Source: Paracoccaceae bacterium (GTDB lineage: Bacteria > Pseudomonadota > Alphaproteobacteria > Rhodobacterales > Rhodobacteraceae). From it: a stretch of 7,884 nucleotides of DNA. Below, piece after piece: positions 1-6,674 of the stretch (the first letter of the stretch is position 1; every line of letters begins with the position of its first letter). The stretch lies in contig SKWP01000087.1 in NCBI GenBank assembly GCA_007128865.1, positions 1-7,884 on the forward strand. The letters are read 5' to 3'. The notes beneath the pieces are model-generated. The model was given only the letters and a program-made list of their open reading frames with translations. It was not told the DNA's origin and made no database searches. Position numbers and translations under genes: made by a program.

Positions 1-2
1 AA

Positions 3-275
3 GGCGTGTTTCCCGAAGACCCCTTTCATGTTCTCGATCCCGACGGGGTCGGCGAACTGCTGCTTCTGGGCGCCAGCCGCGGCCGCAGCCAGCGGCCCGA
101 GATCACCCTGTCGATCTGCGGTGAACATGGCGGCAACCCGGATTCGATCGCCTTCTGTCGGGCGGCAGGGTTCGACTATGTTTCCTGTTCGTCGTTCCGG
201 GTGCCGGTTGCCCGTCTGGCCGCCGCGCATCTGGTGCTGCAGGAAGGGGCAACGCGGCCAGAGGCGGACGTATAG
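3..275 (+). CDS. ppdK: Pyruvate, phosphate dikinase, C-terminal fragment
   Basis: This is the last 90 or so codons of PPDK; the gene begins outside the window. The enzyme interconverts pyruvate + ATP + phosphate and PEP + AMP + pyrophosphate in the cytoplasm. The fragment covers the end of the C-terminal PEP/pyruvate-binding TIM barrel. It contains ICGEHGGNP, whose Cys is the family's catalytic acid/base residue, followed by YVSCSSFRVPVARLAAA, the near-invariant end of PPDK. The CSS of this last motif replaces the more usual CSP. A short unconserved tail (about 12 residues) precedes the TAG stop at 273-275. An in-frame GTG at position 6 is internal to the domain and is not a start. The gene is convergent with the acyltransferase gene; only 36 bp separate the stops, with just a weak GGGC/GCCC hairpin (276-289). 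The family assignment is secure; completeness upstream cannot be judged. Confidence 0.95.
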   Translation, partial: GVFPEDPFHVLDPDGVGELLLLGASRGRSQRPEITLSICGEHGGNPDSIAFCRAAGFDYVSCSSFRVPVARLAAAHLVLQEGATRPEADV

Positions 276-311
276 GGGCGGGCCTGCCCACAAGCAGCTT
301 TCCCGATCCGA

Positions 312-1187
312 TCAGGCGCCCTGCCAGCGGCGGAGCATCCAGTACCACTGTTCCGGTCGGGCGTGGATGCGTGCCGAGATGCTGTCGTTGAAGGCCCGTG
401 TCATCGTCTCGGGGTCGGTGTGGGGGATCGGTGCCTCGAATTCGACTTCGACGTCTGCGCCGTTCTCGGCACGGGTGCCGTAGGCGGGAACCATCGGCAG
501 GTCGTACTTGAGCGCCAGTCGGGCCGCCGCCAGCGAGGTCAGCGCCGGATGCCCCAGGAACGGCAGCCGCACGCCTTCGGCGAATTTCTCGTCCAGCAGG
601 ATTGCAGCGAATCCGCCCTTGCGCAGGTGGCGCACCAGCGCAGAGGTGCCCAGACGGCCGGTGGCCAGAACCGGCTCGCCCCCGGCCCGAACCCCGGTTT
701 CCAGCAGGCGCTGGTAATGGCGGTTGGTCTGCGGTCGGTAGACCGCACCGGTTTCCATGCCGCGTGCCTTGAGCACCGCGCGCACCGCATCCCACTGCCC
801 GAAGTGGCCCGAGACGATGATCGCGCCCTTGCCGGCCGCCCGTGCCGCTTCAAGGGCCGCAAGCCCGGGGCCGGAGACGTGGAAACGCTCCTGCCGGGTC
901 TGGAACTCGGCATTGTGGTAAACCTCGAACAGGGTTCGGCCCATGTGCCGCCCCATCTCGCGGCACAGGCGCATACGCTCGGCTCGGGGCATGTCCGGGT
1001 AAACGCGCCGCAATTCGCGGTCAAAGCGGTGACGGGCGGGGGGAAACCATCGCATGGTCGCCCCGATCGCGGTTCCGAGCGCCTGCGCACGCAGATCGAA
1101 CGCGCGCCACCGCGTCATGGTCAGTGCTGACCATAGCGGGATGTAGCGCAAGTGGTGCCAGGCATTACGAAGCGGGCGCGTGAACAT
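312..1187 (-). CDS. LpxL/HtrB-type lysophospholipid acyltransferase
   Basis: Encodes 291 residues of the lipid A biosynthesis acyltransferase family (LpxL/HtrB/MsbB), inner-membrane-associated enzymes that transfer an acyl chain to a lipid A precursor or lysolipid. The H-x4-D catalytic motif is HFGQWD at residues 128-133, inside GAIIVSGHFGQWDA. Other family landmarks are YRPQTNRHY (150-158, substrate or acyl-carrier side), LLDEKFAEGVRLPFLG (197-212) and the C-terminal ARPEQWYWMLRRW (276-288). The first 50 residues are Trp-rich and amphipathic, which suits peripheral membrane contact. The start at 1187 is chosen because AAAGGGA lies a few bases upstream. The frame stays open for 80 more codons (to 1427), but that extension resembles nothing in the family. 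The acceptor cannot be told from sequence; lipid A is the default, ornithine or other lipids are possible. It faces ppdK tail to tail and diverges from the cell wall hydrolase. Confidence 0.88.
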   Translation of the reverse strand: MFTRPLRNAWHHLRYIPLWSALTMTRWRAFDLRAQALGTAIGATMRWFPPARHRFDRELRRVYPDMPRAERMRLCREMGRHMGRTLFEVYHNAEFQTRQERFHVSGPGLAALEAARAAGKGAIIVSGHFGQWDAVRAVLKARGMETGAVYRPQTNRHYQRLLETGVRAGGEPVLATGRLGTSALVRHLRKGGFAAILLDEKFAEGVRLPFLGHPALTSLAAARLALKYDLPMVPAYGTRAENGADVEVEFEAPIPHTDPETMTRAFNDSISARIHARPEQWYWMLRRWQGA

Positions 1188-1564
1188 TCGTCCCTTTAGG
1201 CGAAACCCCGCCGACCGCCAAGATGCACGACGGCGCCCTTCCGCGGTCGGAGTGGGCACGGGATTTCCCTGTGCAACAAGGAGGTTGCGCCTTCGTCGCA
1301 GACCTTGCCCGCCAGCATCCGCGCCTTCATGACGCGGATGTGAGGGCAGGGCCGGCGTCAAGATGCGCCTGTCCACAGCGCCGCGCCGTCGCTTCCGTCG
1401 CGGCTGTGTCGGCCGGATTCCGCCCATCGAATCGGGTTTTCTGGACCGAGGTGAAGAATTCGGTTATGCAACCCCCCGTCTGCTTCAACTGGTTGTGAAC
1501 ATGCGCCGCCGATGACCACCCCGCAGACGGTGGCATCCGGGCGGCACATGGCTGGGGGGCCGTG
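1188..1564. other. Divergent intergenic region, acyltransferase/hydrolase
   Basis: About 375 bp separate the two divergent genes. Apart from the possible 44-aa ORF at 1196-1330 I see no convincing gene. The stretch around 1430-1500 is noticeably more A/T-rich than its surroundings and is the likely promoter area for both genes, but no clear -35/-10 pair stands out on either strand. A hairpin at 1271-1290 has a 7-bp plus-strand stem, including one G·U pair, and loop AAGGAG. A weak bulged hairpin at 1413-1435 is followed by TTTT on the plus strand. GGGGGG at 1554-1559, five bases before the ATG at 1565, serves as the hydrolase ribosome binding site. Confidence 0.5.
1196..1330 (-). CDS. Possible 44-aa leader ORF upstream of the acyltransferase
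   Basis: A short ORF (MKARMLAGKVCDEG...GGRRGFA) ends in TAA eight bases before the acyltransferase ATG, and its stop overlaps the acyltransferase Shine-Dalgarno. That is the arrangement expected for translational coupling. About 35 of 44 codons end in G or C, near the level of the real genes here. The first ATG (1330) lacks a convincing ribosome binding site; the fifth codon, ATG at 1318, has GAAGG five bases upstream and may be the true start (40 aa). I recognise no domain or homologue, and there is no signal peptide or membrane segment. In GC-rich DNA an ORF this short arises easily by chance, so this is only a candidate. Confidence 0.22.
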   Translation of the reverse strand: MKARMLAGKVCDEGATSLLHREIPCPLRPRKGAVVHLGGRRGFA

Positions 1565-2218
1565 ATGTGGAAAGCTGCCGGGGGCGCGCTGCGCGCCGCT
1601 CTGATCCTGTGTGTGTTTCTGGTGGTTCCCAAGGCGGGGTCTGCCGATCCGCAAGCCGCGCTCGGGCTTCGGATGGCAAGCCTGATCGGGCAGGAGGGCA
1701 GCGCGATGTCGCGGCTCGATGCCGAGCGGATGCGCCGCCTGGTCATGCCGCCTGTCGACGAGAACGGAAATGTCCCCTTCCATCGCCGCGACTGGCTCGA
1801 GGCGCTGCCCCTGGTGGAGGGCGGGCGCGAATGGCAATGCCTGGCAACGGCGCTTTATTTCGAGGCCCGCGGCGAAAGCGTGCCGGGCCAGTTCGCCGTC
1901 GCCGAGGTGATCCTCAACCGCGTCGATTCCCCCCGCTACCCCGACAGCATCTGTGATGTGGTCTATCAGGGCGCGCGCCGCGGCGGGGGCTGCCAGTTCT
2001 CCTTTGCCTGCGATGGCCGGCCCGAACGCATCCGCGAACGCGATGCCTATGCGCTGGCGGGCAAGATCGCCCGTGTGATGAAGGATGGCGCCCCGCGGCT
2101 GCTGACTGACGGGGCAACGCATTTCCATACCCGCGCGGTCAATCCGCGCTGGGCGCGCAGCTTTCCGCGCACCGCCCAGATCGGGGCACATCTGTTCTAT
2201 CGCCAGCCCGGCGCCTGA
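1565..2218 (+). CDS. SleB-type cell wall hydrolase (Hydrolase_2), exported
   Basis: Encodes 217 residues. Residues 1-27 form a Sec signal peptide: Lys3 and Arg10, hydrophobic core ALILCVFLVV, and probable cleavage after AGSA before DPQ. The mature protein would act on peptidoglycan in the periplasm. Residues 92-214 match the SleB/Hydrolase_2 family, known from spore-cortex lytic enzymes and common as a housekeeping hydrolase in alphaproteobacteria. The key block is CLATALYFEARGESVPGQ, where Glu100 is the likely catalytic acid, followed by AVAEVILNRV, CQFSFACDG (143-151), THFHTRAVNPRWA and IGAHLFYR. Residues 28-90 are a linker with no recognised domain, and no separate peptidoglycan-binding domain is visible. 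ATG 1565 is preferred over the adjacent GTG 1562 because of GGGGGG five bases before it. The gene seems to stand alone, with a hairpin just after the stop. Bond specificity (lytic transglycosylase, glucosaminidase or amidase) is not determined by the sequence. Confidence 0.88.
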   Translation: MWKAAGGALRAALILCVFLVVPKAGSADPQAALGLRMASLIGQEGSAMSRLDAERMRRLVMPPVDENGNVPFHRRDWLEALPLVEGGREWQCLATALYFEARGESVPGQFAVAEVILNRVDSPRYPDSICDVVYQGARRGGGCQFSFACDGRPERIRERDAYALAGKIARVMKDGAPRLLTDGATHFHTRAVNPRWARSFPRTAQIGAHLFYRQPGA

Positions 2219-2221
2219 GCG

Positions 2222-2252
2222 GGGCAGGCTTTCGGCGGCCCCCGGCCTGCCC
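2222..2252 (+). terminator. Hairpin after the cell wall hydrolase gene
   Basis: Perfect 8-bp arms GGGCAGGC (2222-2229) and GCCTGCCC (2245-2252) enclose a 15-nt loop, three bases after the hydrolase stop. No T-tract follows, so it is at best a weak or Rho-assisted terminator or a 3'-end stabiliser. Its last two bases are shared with the next, longer stem at 2251-2315, so the two structures could compete or stack. Confidence 0.4.
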
Positions 2253-2315
2253 GGCAACGGTGCGCTTGCATGCCACCGGCCATCCGGTGCAGGAAGGCAA
2301 CCGCACCGTTGCCGG
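2251..2315 (+). promoter_or_regulatory. Long structured element directly upstream of folB
   Basis: The arms CCGGCAACGGTGCG (2251-2264) and CGCACCGTTGCCGG (2302-2315) are perfectly complementary over 14 bp. After a C/C mismatch the stem continues with TTGC/GCAA (2266-2269 with 2297-2300), then an internal loop. The tip is CACCGG/CCGGTG (2274-2279 with 2284-2289) closed by a CCAT tetraloop. The structure ends two bases before the folB ribosome binding site CGGAG (2317-2321). It could be a terminator or attenuator for read-through from the hydrolase gene, a structured 5' leader influencing folB translation, or a protein-bound DNA palindrome. It matches no riboswitch class I know. Confidence 0.5.
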
Positions 2316-2326
2316 CCGGAGTCCGC

Positions 2327-3277
2327 ATGAATACCGACATCAAGCTTGCCTTTGCGCACCCGGAGGCCCGCGCCGAGGCCACTGCCCAGGCCGATCCGCG
2401 CGATCGCATCAGCCTGAAGGATCACGTGATCACCGCCGAGATCGGCGCCTTCCAGTCCGAACGGGGCATCGCCCAGCGGCTGCGGTTCAATCTGGTCGTC
2501 GAGGTCCGCCCGCACCCGGCACCCATCGATGACGACGTCGACCGCATCCTGTCCTATGACCGCCTGACCGAGGCCATTGCGGCCGAACTCGCTGCCGAAC
2601 GGGTGAACCTTCTGGAAACCCTGGCCGAACGCGTGGCCGAACGCATCCTTGCCGAACCGCAGGCGATGCGTGCCTTCGTGCGCATCGAAAAGCTCGATCG
2701 CGGCCCCGGCGCGCTCGGGGTCGAGATCGTGCGCAGCCGGGCGCAGGCCCCGCTGCGTGCGCTCGATGCCGCGGCGGCGGCGCTGCACCCGCTGGTTGTC
2801 CATCTCGACAACCCCGCGATTGCCGCGCCCGATCTCGGCGCGCGCCTTGATGCCCTGCAGGGCTGCGGCCGCCCGGTGGTGCTCAGCGTCGGATTGCCGG
2901 ACGGGCCGCGCCCACGGGCCCGCGCGGCCCAGGCGCAGCGGCGGATCGACCTGCTGGCGCTCGACCAGAACGCCTGGGTACTTGGCGGGCGCGACCGCCG
3001 GTGTGTGGTGGTGTCCAGCCGCACCGAGATCGACCACGCCATCCGCCAGGGGCAGATGATCGTCTGGGCGCCCTCGAAACTGCTGCTCGATGCGGTGGAC
3101 GGCCCCGGTGCGCCGCCGCAGGCCGCCGAGGCGCTGGCGCTGTGGCTGGCCGAGACACTGGCCGCCGACCGGCTGCTTCTGGTGGGCAAGGGCCCCGGCG
3201 CCCCGGCCGGCAGCCGGGTGCCATGGCAGCGCCTGCAACTGGCCGAACTCGACGCCGCAATCGACGAAAGGGCCTGA
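2327..3277 (+). CDS. folB: Dihydroneopterin aldolase with C-terminal kinase-like domain
   Basis: Encodes 316 residues, far longer than the roughly 120 of a typical FolB. Residues 27-137 are the aldolase domain, which splits 7,8-dihydroneopterin into 6-hydroxymethyl-dihydropterin and glycolaldehyde in folate synthesis. The expected active-site residues are present: Glu45 in IGAFQSERG, Tyr77 in LSYDRL and Lys122 in RIEKLDRGP. LLETLAERVAERIL (95-108) is the conserved family helix. Residues 140-316 are extra. Segments such as PLVVHLDNP (155-163), RLDALQGCGRPVVLSVG (173-189) and MIVWAPSKLL (244-253) then ALALWLAETLAADRLLLVGKG (269-289) follow the layout of amino-acid-kinase folds, but the glycine-rich nucleotide loops are degraded; this is inference. 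The start at ATG 2327 has GGAG five bases upstream; ATG 2270 in the same frame lies inside the upstream hairpin. It is the first gene of folB-folP-glmM. No folK is nearby. Confidence 0.9.
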   Translation: MNTDIKLAFAHPEARAEATAQADPRDRISLKDHVITAEIGAFQSERGIAQRLRFNLVVEVRPHPAPIDDDVDRILSYDRLTEAIAAELAAERVNLLETLAERVAERILAEPQAMRAFVRIEKLDRGPGALGVEIVRSRAQAPLRALDAAAAALHPLVVHLDNPAIAAPDLGARLDALQGCGRPVVLSVGLPDGPRPRARAAQAQRRIDLLALDQNAWVLGGRDRRCVVVSSRTEIDHAIRQGQMIVWAPSKLLLDAVDGPGAPPQAAEALALWLAETLAADRLLLVGKGPGAPAGSRVPWQRLQLAELDAAIDERA

Positions 3278-3282
3278 GCACG

Positions 3283-4320
3283 ATGGATGCCGTCCGGCCG
3301 ATCTGCCGCAGCGATGCCCCGCGCCCGGCCGGCGCCTTGCCGGTGGCCGGTCAGCCGCATCTGTGGTTTTCCCAGGCCGAGGTTCTGATGCGCGGCCCCG
3401 ACGGCGCGCGTGGCCGCATCACCGCGGCCGCCGATCTGCTCGAAACCATGCGCAGGGCGCTGGGCAGCCGGCGCGCCGCGCTTGCCGGTCTGGTGCTGGA
3501 CCGGCCGCGGATCATGGGGGTGGTCAACGTCACCCCCGACAGCTTTTCCGACGGCGGGCGTTACCTTGACGCCGGGGCGGCGCAGGCGCAGGCATGGGCG
3601 CTCGTCGCGGCCGGCGCCGACCTGCTCGACATCGGCGGCGAATCGACCCGCCCCGGCGCCACGCCGGTTCCCGTCGAGACCGAGATCGCCCGTACCGCAC
3701 CGCTGATCGCCGCGCTGCGTGCCGGCGGCCTGACGGTGCCGATCTCCATCGACACCCGCAAGTCCGCGGTTGCCGCGGCGGCGCTGGATGCCGGTGCCAG
3801 CATGGTCAACGATGTCTCGGCCTTCACCTTCGACCCCGGTCTGGCAGCGCTGGTGGCCCGGCGCGGCGTGCCTGCCTGCCTGATGCACGCCCGCGGCACC
3901 CCCGAGACCATGCAGCAGGATCCGCGCTATGACGATGTCCTGCTCGACGTGTACGACTGGCTGGCCGACCGCGTCGCCGCGGCGCAGGCGGCCGGCATTC
4001 CGCCCACGCGGCTGGCGGTCGACCCGGGCATTGGCTTCGGCAAGACGGTGGCGCATAACCTGGCACTGATCCGGGGCCTTGCAACGTTCCATGGCCTGGG
4101 CTGTGCGGTGCTGCTCGGGGCATCGCGGAAAAGCTTCATCGGTGCGCTGGCCGGCGAACCCGTGGCCGCCCATCGCCTGCCAGGATCGCTGGCGGCGGCG
4201 CTGGCGGGGGCGGCGGCCGGGGCGCAGATCCTGCGCGTCCACGACGTTGCGGAAACCCGCCAGGCGCTGGCGGTCTGGGGCGCGATCGCCGGCGCCGGAA
4301 ATCTTGGAGACAGCTCATGA
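3283..4320 (+). CDS. folP: Dihydropteroate synthase
   Basis: Encodes 345 residues. DHPS condenses 6-hydroxymethyl-dihydropterin pyrophosphate with p-aminobenzoate to 7,8-dihydropteroate and is the sulfonamide target. The TIM-barrel domain starts near residue 76. It shows signature 1, [16 protein letters not shown] (77-92), then [11 protein letters not shown] (116-126), SIDTRKS (155-161), NDVSAF (176-181), [14 protein letters not shown] (201-214), DPGIGFGKT (247-255), GASRKSFIG (279-287) and RVHDV (318-322), so all pterin- and phosphate-binding elements look intact. The first 75 residues are an extension absent from the roughly 280-residue E. coli enzyme. The start at 3283 is supported by AAAGGG at 3267-3272, a rather long 10-base spacing; the frame is open further upstream but that overlaps folB. 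The folB stop is only 5 nt upstream, and the folP stop overlaps glmM as ATGA, so the three genes are almost surely co-transcribed and coupled. Confidence 0.96.
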   Translation: MDAVRPICRSDAPRPAGALPVAGQPHLWFSQAEVLMRGPDGARGRITAAADLLETMRRALGSRRAALAGLVLDRPRIMGVVNVTPDSFSDGGRYLDAGAAQAQAWALVAAGADLLDIGGESTRPGATPVPVETEIARTAPLIAALRAGGLTVPISIDTRKSAVAAAALDAGASMVNDVSAFTFDPGLAALVARRGVPACLMHARGTPETMQQDPRYDDVLLDVYDWLADRVAAAQAAGIPPTRLAVDPGIGFGKTVAHNLALIRGLATFHGLGCAVLLGASRKSFIGALAGEPVAAHRLPGSLAAALAGAAAGAQILRVHDVAETRQALAVWGAIAGAGNLGDSS

Positions 4321-5663
4321 CACGCAGGCTTTTCGGGACCGACGGGGTGCGCGGACGCGCCAACAGCCATCCCATGACCGCCGAGATGGCGCTGCGCCTG
4401 GGGGCGGCGGCGGGGCGCTATTTCCGCCGCGACGGGCTCAACCGCCACCGCGTGGTGATCGGCAAGGACACCCGCCTTTCGGGCTACATGATCGAGAATG
4501 CGCTGACCGCCGGGCTGACCTCGACCGGCATGAACGTGCTGCTTCTGGGTCCGGTGCCGACCCCGGCGGTGGGTTATCTGACCCGGTCGATGCGCGCCGA
4601 TCTCGGCATCATGATCTCGGCCAGCCACAACCCCCACCACGACAACGGCATCAAGTTCTTCGGCCCCGACGGCTTCAAGCTGTCGGATGCCGCCGAGGCC
4701 GAGATCGAGCAGATCGTCGCCGGCGACATCCGCCCTTCCGCACCCGAACACATCGGCCGCGCCCGCCGGGTCGAGGACGGGCTGGGCCGCTATGTGGAAT
4801 ATGCCAAGACGACCTTTCCCGCCCGCACCGGCCTGGCCGGGCTCAGGGTGGTGATCGACGCCGCCCATGGCGCAGCCTATCGCGCCGCGCCCGAAGCCCT
4901 GTGGGAACTGGGCGCCGAGGTGATCCCGATCGGGGTGGAGCCCGACGGCTTCAACATCAACGCCGGCTGCGGCTCGACCGATCCGGCGCGGGCGGTGGCG
5001 GCGGTGCGCGACACCGGCGCCGACCTCGGCATCTGCCTTGACGGCGATGCCGACCGGGTGATCCTGATCGACGAGACCGGCCATGTGGCCGACGGCGACC
5101 AGATCCTCGCGCTGCTGGCACGGCGCTGGGCGGCGGCGGGCAGCCTGCGCGACGGGGTGGTGGTGGCCACGGTGATGTCCAACCTCGGGCTCGAACGGGC
5201 GCTTTGCGCCCACGGCCTGCGGCTCGAACGCACCCGGGTCGGCGACCGCTATGTGGTCGAACGGATGCGCGCCGGCGGCTGGAACCTCGGCGGCGAGCAA
5301 TCCGGCCACATCGTGATGACCGATCACGTCACCACCGGTGACGGGCTGATCGCGGCCCTGCAGGTTCTCGCGGCCATGACCCTCGAAGGCACCCCGGCCA
5401 GCCGGTTGCTGCGCGGCTTCGAACCGGTTCCGCAGCGGCTCGAGAATGTGCGCTTCGCCCCCGGCAGCACCCCGCTCGAAAGGCCAGCCGCGCAGCGGGC
5501 GGTGGCCGATGCCGAGGCCCGGCTCCAAGGCCGCGGCCGGCTGCTGATCCGCAATTCCGGCACCGAACCGCTGCTGCGGGTGATGGTGGAATGCGAGGAC
5601 GCCGCTCTACTCGACGAAATCCTCAGCTCGGTGGTGGCCAGCCTCGCGCCCGAAACGCCCTGA
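4317..5663 (+). CDS. glmM: Phosphoglucosamine mutase
   Basis: Encodes 448 residues, the standard GlmM length. The enzyme converts glucosamine-6-phosphate to glucosamine-1-phosphate in the cytoplasm, feeding UDP-GlcNAc to peptidoglycan and lipopolysaccharide. Landmarks are the N-terminal [10 protein letters not shown] (4-13); [17 protein letters not shown] (100-116), where Ser103 is the phosphoserine; the metal loop DGDADR (242-247); the sugar-specificity loop GGEQSGH (325-331); and the phosphate-binding [12 protein letters not shown] (412-423). The distinctive GlmM order and the GEQSGH loop separate it from phosphomannomutase/phosphoglucomutase relatives. The start ATG 4317 overlaps the folP stop (ATGA), with GGAG seven bases upstream. 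The folP-glmM pairing is widespread in proteobacteria. It is the last gene of the operon; the intergenic repeat with two hairpins follows 8 bp after the stop. Confidence 0.97.
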   Translation: MTRRLFGTDGVRGRANSHPMTAEMALRLGAAAGRYFRRDGLNRHRVVIGKDTRLSGYMIENALTAGLTSTGMNVLLLGPVPTPAVGYLTRSMRADLGIMISASHNPHHDNGIKFFGPDGFKLSDAAEAEIEQIVAGDIRPSAPEHIGRARRVEDGLGRYVEYAKTTFPARTGLAGLRVVIDAAHGAAYRAAPEALWELGAEVIPIGVEPDGFNINAGCGSTDPARAVAAVRDTGADLGICLDGDADRVILIDETGHVADGDQILALLARRWAAAGSLRDGVVVATVMSNLGLERALCAHGLRLERTRVGDRYVVERMRAGGWNLGGEQSGHIVMTDHVTTGDGLIAALQVLAAMTLEGTPASRLLRGFEPVPQRLENVRFAPGSTPLERPAAQRAVADAEARLQGRGRLLIRNSGTEPLLRVMVECEDAALLDEILSSVVASLAPETP

Positions 5664-5670
5664 CCCGGGC

Positions 5671-5739
5671 CTTCATCCTTGGAGAAATATCCTCGGGGGG
5701 AACGCCCCGCAGGGGCGTCGGGGGGCAGACAGCCCCCCG
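5671..5739. repeat. Rhodobacteraceae-type intergenic repeat with tandem hairpins
   Basis: The element begins with CTTCATCCTTGGAGAAATAT (5671-5690), then CCTCGGGGGG, then two back-to-back hairpins. The first is ACGCCCC/GGGGCGT (5702-5708 with 5712-5718), 7 bp with loop GCA. The second is CGGGGGGC/GCCCCCCG (5719-5726 with 5732-5739), 8 bp with loop AGACA. From memory, a TTGGAGAAATATCC box followed by G/C-rich hairpins is common between genes in Rhodobacteraceae chromosomes; only one copy is visible here. It lies between the convergent glmM and metF stops and could terminate or protect both transcripts. There is no U-tract. Confidence 0.7.
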
Positions 5740-5763
5740 CTCCCGCCCGCGGCGCAGGCCGGG

Positions 5764-6630
5764 TCAGGCGACGTTTTCCAGCACCGTTTCGGGCATGACG
5801 CCCAGCGCATGGCAGACGTCGCGGGTCAGATGCGGGCGGTTGAGGGTGTAGAAATGCAGATCCTCAACCCCTTCGCCGATCAGCCGGTCGCACAGCTCGG
5901 TGCACAGGGCGGTGGCCAGAAGGTCCGCGCGGCCGTCGCGGCCGGCCTTGTCAAAGGCCTCGTCCATCCACGCCGGGATCGCGGCGCCGCAGGCCGCGGC
6001 AAAGCGGCGGATGCCGGCCCAGTTCTCGATCGGCACGATGCCGGGGATCACCGGGCGGTCGATGCCGGCCTTGGCGCAGGCATCGCGGAAGCGCAGAAAG
6101 GTTTCGGCCTCGAAGAAGAACTGGGTGATGGCGCTGTCGGCGCCGGCCTCGAACTTGCGCTTCAGCCAGGCGACATCGGCCGCGGCATCCGTGGCTTCGG
6201 GGTGCCTTTCGGGGTAGGCGCCGACCCGCAGGGTGAAACGGCCGGTGGCCGCCAGCGCCTCGATCAGCTCCACCGAACTGGCAAAGCCTTCCGGATGCGG
6301 CACGAAACCGCCGCTGCCCTTCGGCGGATCGCCGCGCAGCGCCACAAGCTCGGTCACCCCGGCGGCGGCATAGGCATCGGCGATTTCCAGCGTTTCGGCC
6401 CGTGAGGCGTCCACGCAGGTCAGATGCGCGGCCACGTTCAGACCGAACTGGGCGCCGATGGTGGTCACCGCCTCATGGGTCAGTTTGCGGGTGGTGCCGC
6501 CGGCGCCATAGGTCACCGAAACGAAGGCGGGTTTCAGCGGCGCCAGCAGGCGCACCGTCTCCCACAGCCGGAAACTGGCGTCGAGCGACTTCGGCGGAAA
6601 GAATTCGAACGAGACGCGGGGCAGGGACAT
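5764..6630 (-). CDS. metF: 5,10-methylenetetrahydrofolate reductase
   Basis: Encodes 288 residues, close to the 296 of E. coli MetF. This FAD enzyme reduces 5,10-methylene-THF to 5-methyl-THF, the methyl donor for methionine synthase. It is a single TIM-barrel domain. VSFEFFPPKS (6-15) holds the catalytic Glu9. FVSVTYGAGGTTR (36-48) and HLTC (69-72) follow. LRGDPPKG (98-105) carries Asp101, the residue that tunes the flavin. VGAYPERHPE (136-145), ITQFFFEAETF (168-178) with Gln170, and VIPGIVPI (194-201) complete the folate and flavin site. There is no C-terminal regulatory domain, as usual in bacteria. ATG 6630 is chosen because GGAGG sits seven bases before it; the frame extends 11 codons further, into the regulatory region, without family similarity. 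It diverges from metR across an 87-bp region, so control by MetR with homocysteine as co-effector is likely. Confidence 0.96.
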   Translation of the reverse strand: MSLPRVSFEFFPPKSLDASFRLWETVRLLAPLKPAFVSVTYGAGGTTRKLTHEAVTTIGAQFGLNVAAHLTCVDASRAETLEIADAYAAAGVTELVALRGDPPKGSGGFVPHPEGFASSVELIEALAATGRFTLRVGAYPERHPEATDAAADVAWLKRKFEAGADSAITQFFFEAETFLRFRDACAKAGIDRPVIPGIVPIENWAGIRRFAAACGAAIPAWMDEAFDKAGRDGRADLLATALCTELCDRLIGEGVEDLHFYTLNRPHLTRDVCHALGVMPETVLENVA

Positions 6631-6674
6631 GGCAGACCTCCGGAAGCTGACTGCTTGTCGCACGGCCAGCGATG

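Noticed and set aside
276..311. Terminator between ppdK and the acyltransferase
   Set aside because: Only a 4-5 bp GGGC/GCCC stem can be drawn in the 36-bp gap, with no T-tract, so it is too weak to annotate.
1188..1427. An 80-residue N-terminal extension of the acyltransferase
   Set aside because: The added residues resemble nothing in the family, and a good Shine-Dalgarno (AAAGGGA) directly precedes the ATG at 1187.
1413..1440. Plus-strand hairpin followed by TTTT, resembling an intrinsic terminator
   Set aside because: The stem is only about 7 bp with a bulge and an 8-nt loop, and no plus-strand gene ends here. It is probably chance, although an unseen small RNA cannot be excluded.
1223..1498. 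A 91-codon plus-strand ORF in the intergenic region
   Set aside because: No ribosome binding site is seen, the composition is mixed, no domain is present, and it runs through the A/T-rich likely promoter zone.
2219..2326. A tetrahydrofolate riboswitch in the folB leader
   Set aside because: The known THF riboswitch is found mainly in Firmicutes and has a pseudoknotted core that I cannot fit here. Only simple nested hairpins are visible.
1358..3238. A 626-codon open frame on the minus strand opposite the hydrolase and folB
   Set aside because: It lies opposite two clear genes with intact motifs, crosses the intergenic hairpins, and its translation is His/Arg/Gly/Ala-rich with no domain. This is a usual shadow in GC-rich DNA.
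2554..5528. Long minus-strand open frames (2554-4242 and 3927-5528) opposite folB, folP and glmM
   Set aside because: They are complementary to conserved folate and GlmM motifs, have no matching ribosome binding sites or domains, and show low-complexity Arg/Gly/Ala composition.
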